Shown here: positions 5,470 to 7,321 of the stretch, piece after piece
How the letters are laid out: each line of letters begins with the position of its first letter
Numbering within the stretch: the first letter of the stretch is position 1
Assembly (NCBI GenBank): GCA_937893735.1
Contig: CALBGD010000091.1
Coordinates: forward strand, 1-7,321
Reading direction: 5' to 3'
Source: an uncultured Clostridia bacterium
Lineage (GTDB): Bacteria > Bacillota > Clostridia > Oscillospirales > Ruminococcaceae
Length of the DNA: 7,321 nucleotides
The notes under the pieces: generated by a model
The model's input: the letters and a program-made list of their open reading frames with translations, nothing else
Database searches by the model: none
What the model was told of the DNA's origin: nothing
Translations under genes and position numbers: made by a program

Positions 5470-6159
5470 TTAAAGCAGAACGGCTCCGTTTATGTGCAGC
5501 GCGAATTCCACACCGAGGAATTCGGCGGCGCGGCGGCAGAGCTTCATTCTGTCAAGGAAAATCTCAAAATATTCCATTATGGAGGAAATGTTCTGGTCGA
5601 TCGTAAGGTCGAGAATTATGCGTTTCTTGTCATCTGAAAAATACAGCGAGGACCGCTCAACGGCGTAGTTCACTCGGTCGTGTATATCCCGGGCGAGATT
5701 CTCGGTGCTCGGCACGAATGGGCCGTCAGCGGAGCGTACTCTGGAGCGCCGCACGTCAGATTTGTCGGCGATGATGAGCGCCGCGGCGATAGGCGTTACC
5801 GGAGCGGCGGTGCCCTCGTCGTGGTTGCCGATAGCGGAAACTATCAGGGAGATCTCGTCCGCCGGCATACCGAGGTTGTCCAGCAGACGGAAAGCCATTA
5901 CTGCCCCGCTCTGGGCGTGGTCGATACGGTTGATTACGTTGCCGATATCGTGCATATAGGCGGCTATCTCGGCGAGCTCGCAGGTGCGCTGCTCATAGCC
6001 GAGCGTAGTCAGTATCATGAACGCGGAAGCCGCTGCGCGCTCAACGTGGGCATTGGAATGCTCCGTGTAGCCTATCGTGCTGAGCGCCGCGTCTGCATAG
6101 TTGATATAGGTCTGTATATCCTTGTTTCTGCGGATATATTCGTAGGTAAGATTGCTCAA
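5470..6159 (-). CDS. HD-domain phosphohydrolase family protein, substrate unknown, TTG start
   Basis: The 229-residue protein carries a recognisable HD metal-dependent phosphohydrolase core. His34 and His38 lie in the first helix (HSNAH), then come the His70-Asp71 pair in AAYMHDIGN, His81, His113-Asp114 in GNHDEG, and Asp132 in ADKSDVRRSR. The extra histidines suggest a two-metal site, as in some HD subfamilies. No signal peptide, membrane helix or second domain is seen, so it is probably cytoplasmic. The C-terminal 70 residues (DLTIDQNIS to LHINGAVLL) look like a conserved accessory region. The start is TTG at 6159-6157, because TAA lies in frame two codons earlier. It follows the glycosidase after 14 bases, so they are likely one operon. 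Nucleotide or cyclic nucleotide hydrolysis is typical of the superfamily, but the substrate here is unknown. Confidence 0.85.
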   Translation of the reverse strand: MSNLTYEYIRRNKDIQTYINYADAALSTIGYTEHSNAHVERAAASAFMILTTLGYEQRTCELAEIAAYMHDIGNVINRIDHAQSGAVMAFRLLDNLGMPADEISLIVSAIGNHDEGTAAPVTPIAAALIIADKSDVRRSRVRSADGPFVPSTENLARDIHDRVNYAVERSSLYFSDDKKRIILDLTIDQNISSIMEYFEIFLDRMKLCRRAAEFLGVEFALHINGAVLL

Positions 6160-6165
6160 ATTTTA

Positions 6166-6175
6166 TTCCTTCCTT
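6166..6175 (-). promoter_or_regulatory. Ribosome binding site of the HD-domain gene, fixing its TTG start
   Basis: AAGGAAGGAA on the coding strand lies six bases before the TTG at 6159. It overlaps the last bases of the upstream glycosidase stop codon (TAA at 6176-6174), which implies translational coupling. The in-frame TAA at 6165-6163 excludes any start further upstream, and the next ATG is at codon 48, inside the HD domain. Confidence 0.75.
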
Positions 6176-7321
6176 AAATTCGGGTAAGACGGTACATTGC
6201 GGTTCCGTGGGGCTTCACGACTGCGGAAACACCGCCTGAAACCTCAGATTCTTTGCCTGTCCATATTTCGCGTGCAGTGAGCCTGCAAGTTACCGGAAGC
6301 TCCGCTGTTATTTCGCATTCGCTTTCGCCGCAGTTGAACAGTGCGGCGTAGAATGCCCTGCTGTCCTCGTGGGTGGTGAACCATGCGATCTGCTCGTTTC
6401 CGTCAACCGTTTTCCGGAAGAGCGGGTGTGCGGAATGCGTGCGGTTCAGGCATTCGATGAGGTCGGAGTTGGTGAGCAGGCTCATGGTGAAATCATCGAA
6501 CTTTGTCATTTCGCCGCCTATCATCAGTGGGGAGCGCATCATGCACCAGAGGCTCATCATGGTTTTCTGTTCGTCCTCGGTGAACTTTGTCCAGCCGTCC
6601 GGACCGTAATCCTGTAAAATCGCGCCGATCGGGAGCATATCCGCGTCCGGGAAGTGACCGTCCCCGGCATGAATGCACCAAGTCTGCGCCCTGCTGAACA
6701 TATCGAGAAGCTGCGGCCAGTTGTCCCAGAAATCGTCCGTAATACGCCACATATTGCTTACCTGCTTGTAGAGCTCTGCCTTTTCGGGGAGTGCGGCTCC
6801 GGGCGAGAGACTGAGCACCATGTCTCTTCCGCAGGAGCGGAGGGATTCGCTGAGCATTACCAGCTCGGACTCTTCATGCGGGAGCTCGCGGCAGATATCG
6901 TCCACCTTGATGAAATCAACTCCCCAGTTCTTGTAGAGCTCGAAAAGGCTGTCGTAGTACTCACGGGCGCCCTCCTTTTCGGGGTCAACGCCGTACATAT
7001 CGGTGTTCCACTGGCATATGCTTGCGGTTTTGGCTATCTCGCGGGCGGTCTTGTCAGTTCCCTTGATAGCGGTGTTCCTGTGGACTGCCAGCCTCGGAAT
7101 ACCGCGCATGATGTGTATTCCGAATTTCAGCCCGAGGGAGTGAACGTACTCGGCAAGCGGCGCGAAGCCCTTTCCGCCGGCGGCAGAGGGGAATCTCTCG
7201 ACAGCCGGGACAAGCCGGGAGTACTCGTCCATGCAGAGTTCGGTGAACGGCTGATACTCATGGTTCTTTGCGATGGGATTGCTCCACTGGATATCCACGA
7301 CTATATATTCCCAGCCGAACT
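6174..7321 (-). CDS. GH27-type alpha-galactosidase family glycoside hydrolase, N-terminus cut by window edge
   Basis: The reading frame is open to the window edge and 381 residues are visible. It begins FGWEYIVVDIQW, the first barrel strand of this family, so the true start lies outside. A GTG at 7298 lies inside this strand and is not the start. Family landmarks, counted from that GTG codon, are GIHIMRGIPR (60-69), FIKVDD (129-134) with the likely nucleophile Asp133, and WRITDDFWDNW (184-194) with the likely acid/base Asp189. LWCMMRSPLMIGG (250-262) follows, then a beta-rich C-terminal domain ending at residue 374. GH27 enzymes release alpha-linked galactose or related sugars from plant or host glycans. 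The sequence is divergent from classical melibiases, so the exact sugar is uncertain. Any signal peptide is out of view, so cellular location cannot be judged. It is followed by the HD-domain gene. Confidence 0.88.
   Translation of the reverse strand, partial: FGWEYIVVDIQWSNPIAKNHEYQPFTELCMDEYSRLVPAVERFPSAAGGKGFAPLAEYVHSLGLKFGIHIMRGIPRLAVHRNTAIKGTDKTAREIAKTASICQWNTDMYGVDPEKEGAREYYDSLFELYKNWGVDFIKVDDICRELPHEESELVMLSESLRSCGRDMVLSLSPGAALPEKAELYKQVSNMWRITDDFWDNWPQLLDMFSRAQTWCIHAGDGHFPDADMLPIGAILQDYGPDGWTKFTEDEQKTMMSLWCMMRSPLMIGGEMTKFDDFTMSLLTNSDLIECLNRTHSAHPLFRKTVDGNEQIAWFTTHEDSRAFYAALFNCGESECEITAELPVTCRLTAREIWTGKESEVSGGVSAVVKPHGTAMYRLTRI

Noticed and set aside
5176..5606. Plus-strand frames across the purE control region
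   Set aside because: They run through the terminator, promoter and inverted repeat on the opposite strand, lack plausible ribosome binding sites and have low-complexity translations.
7296..7298. GTG as the start of the glycosidase
   Set aside because: The frame continues upstream to the window edge with the family-typical FGWEYIV, so the GTG is an internal valine codon.

Overview
The window reads as chromosomal DNA of a Gram-positive anaerobe of class Clostridia, most likely a Ruminococcus-like gut member of the Oscillospiraceae. This placement is an inference from three things: strong AAAGGAG-type ribosome binding sites, a Bacillus-type PurF with a short propeptide and four iron-sulfur cysteines, and a purine gene order next to a plant-glycan type glycosidase. 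GC content looks close to 50 percent in genes, with a very AT-rich promoter region. Every gene supported here is on the minus strand, so transcription runs from high to low coordinates.

Upstream block (7321 down to 5470): a glycosidase of the GH27 alpha-galactosidase type, cut by the window edge, is followed after 14 bases by an HD-domain phosphohydrolase of unknown substrate. They look co-transcribed and have no obvious link to purine synthesis.

Control region (5469 to 5136, 334 bases): this holds a candidate terminator for the upstream block, a 14-bp inverted repeat, a good sigma-A type promoter (TTGAAA, 17 bases, TAAAAT) and a leader RNA of about 200 nt. The leader ends in a clear intrinsic terminator just before purE. 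It also contains a 27-codon open reading frame with its own Shine-Dalgarno sequence, whose stop codon lies 5 nt before the terminator stem, and a segment able to form a competing antiterminator. I could not match it to any riboswitch consensus I know.

Purine operon (5135 down to 1): purE, purC, a divergent PurF paralog, purF and purM (cut by the left edge). PurF makes phosphoribosylamine, PurM makes AIR, PurE makes CAIR and PurC makes SAICAR. purK, purS, purQ and purL are not in the window. The paralog keeps the PRPP motif and all four cluster cysteines but has lost the nucleophile cysteine and the other glutaminase residues. Its last codons supply the ribosome binding site of purF, which begins with TTG. 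GC-rich stem-loops lie in three of the intergenic gaps.

The two things most worth following up are the glutaminase-less PurF paralog directly coupled to the true PurF, and the unassigned attenuator leader in front of purE.
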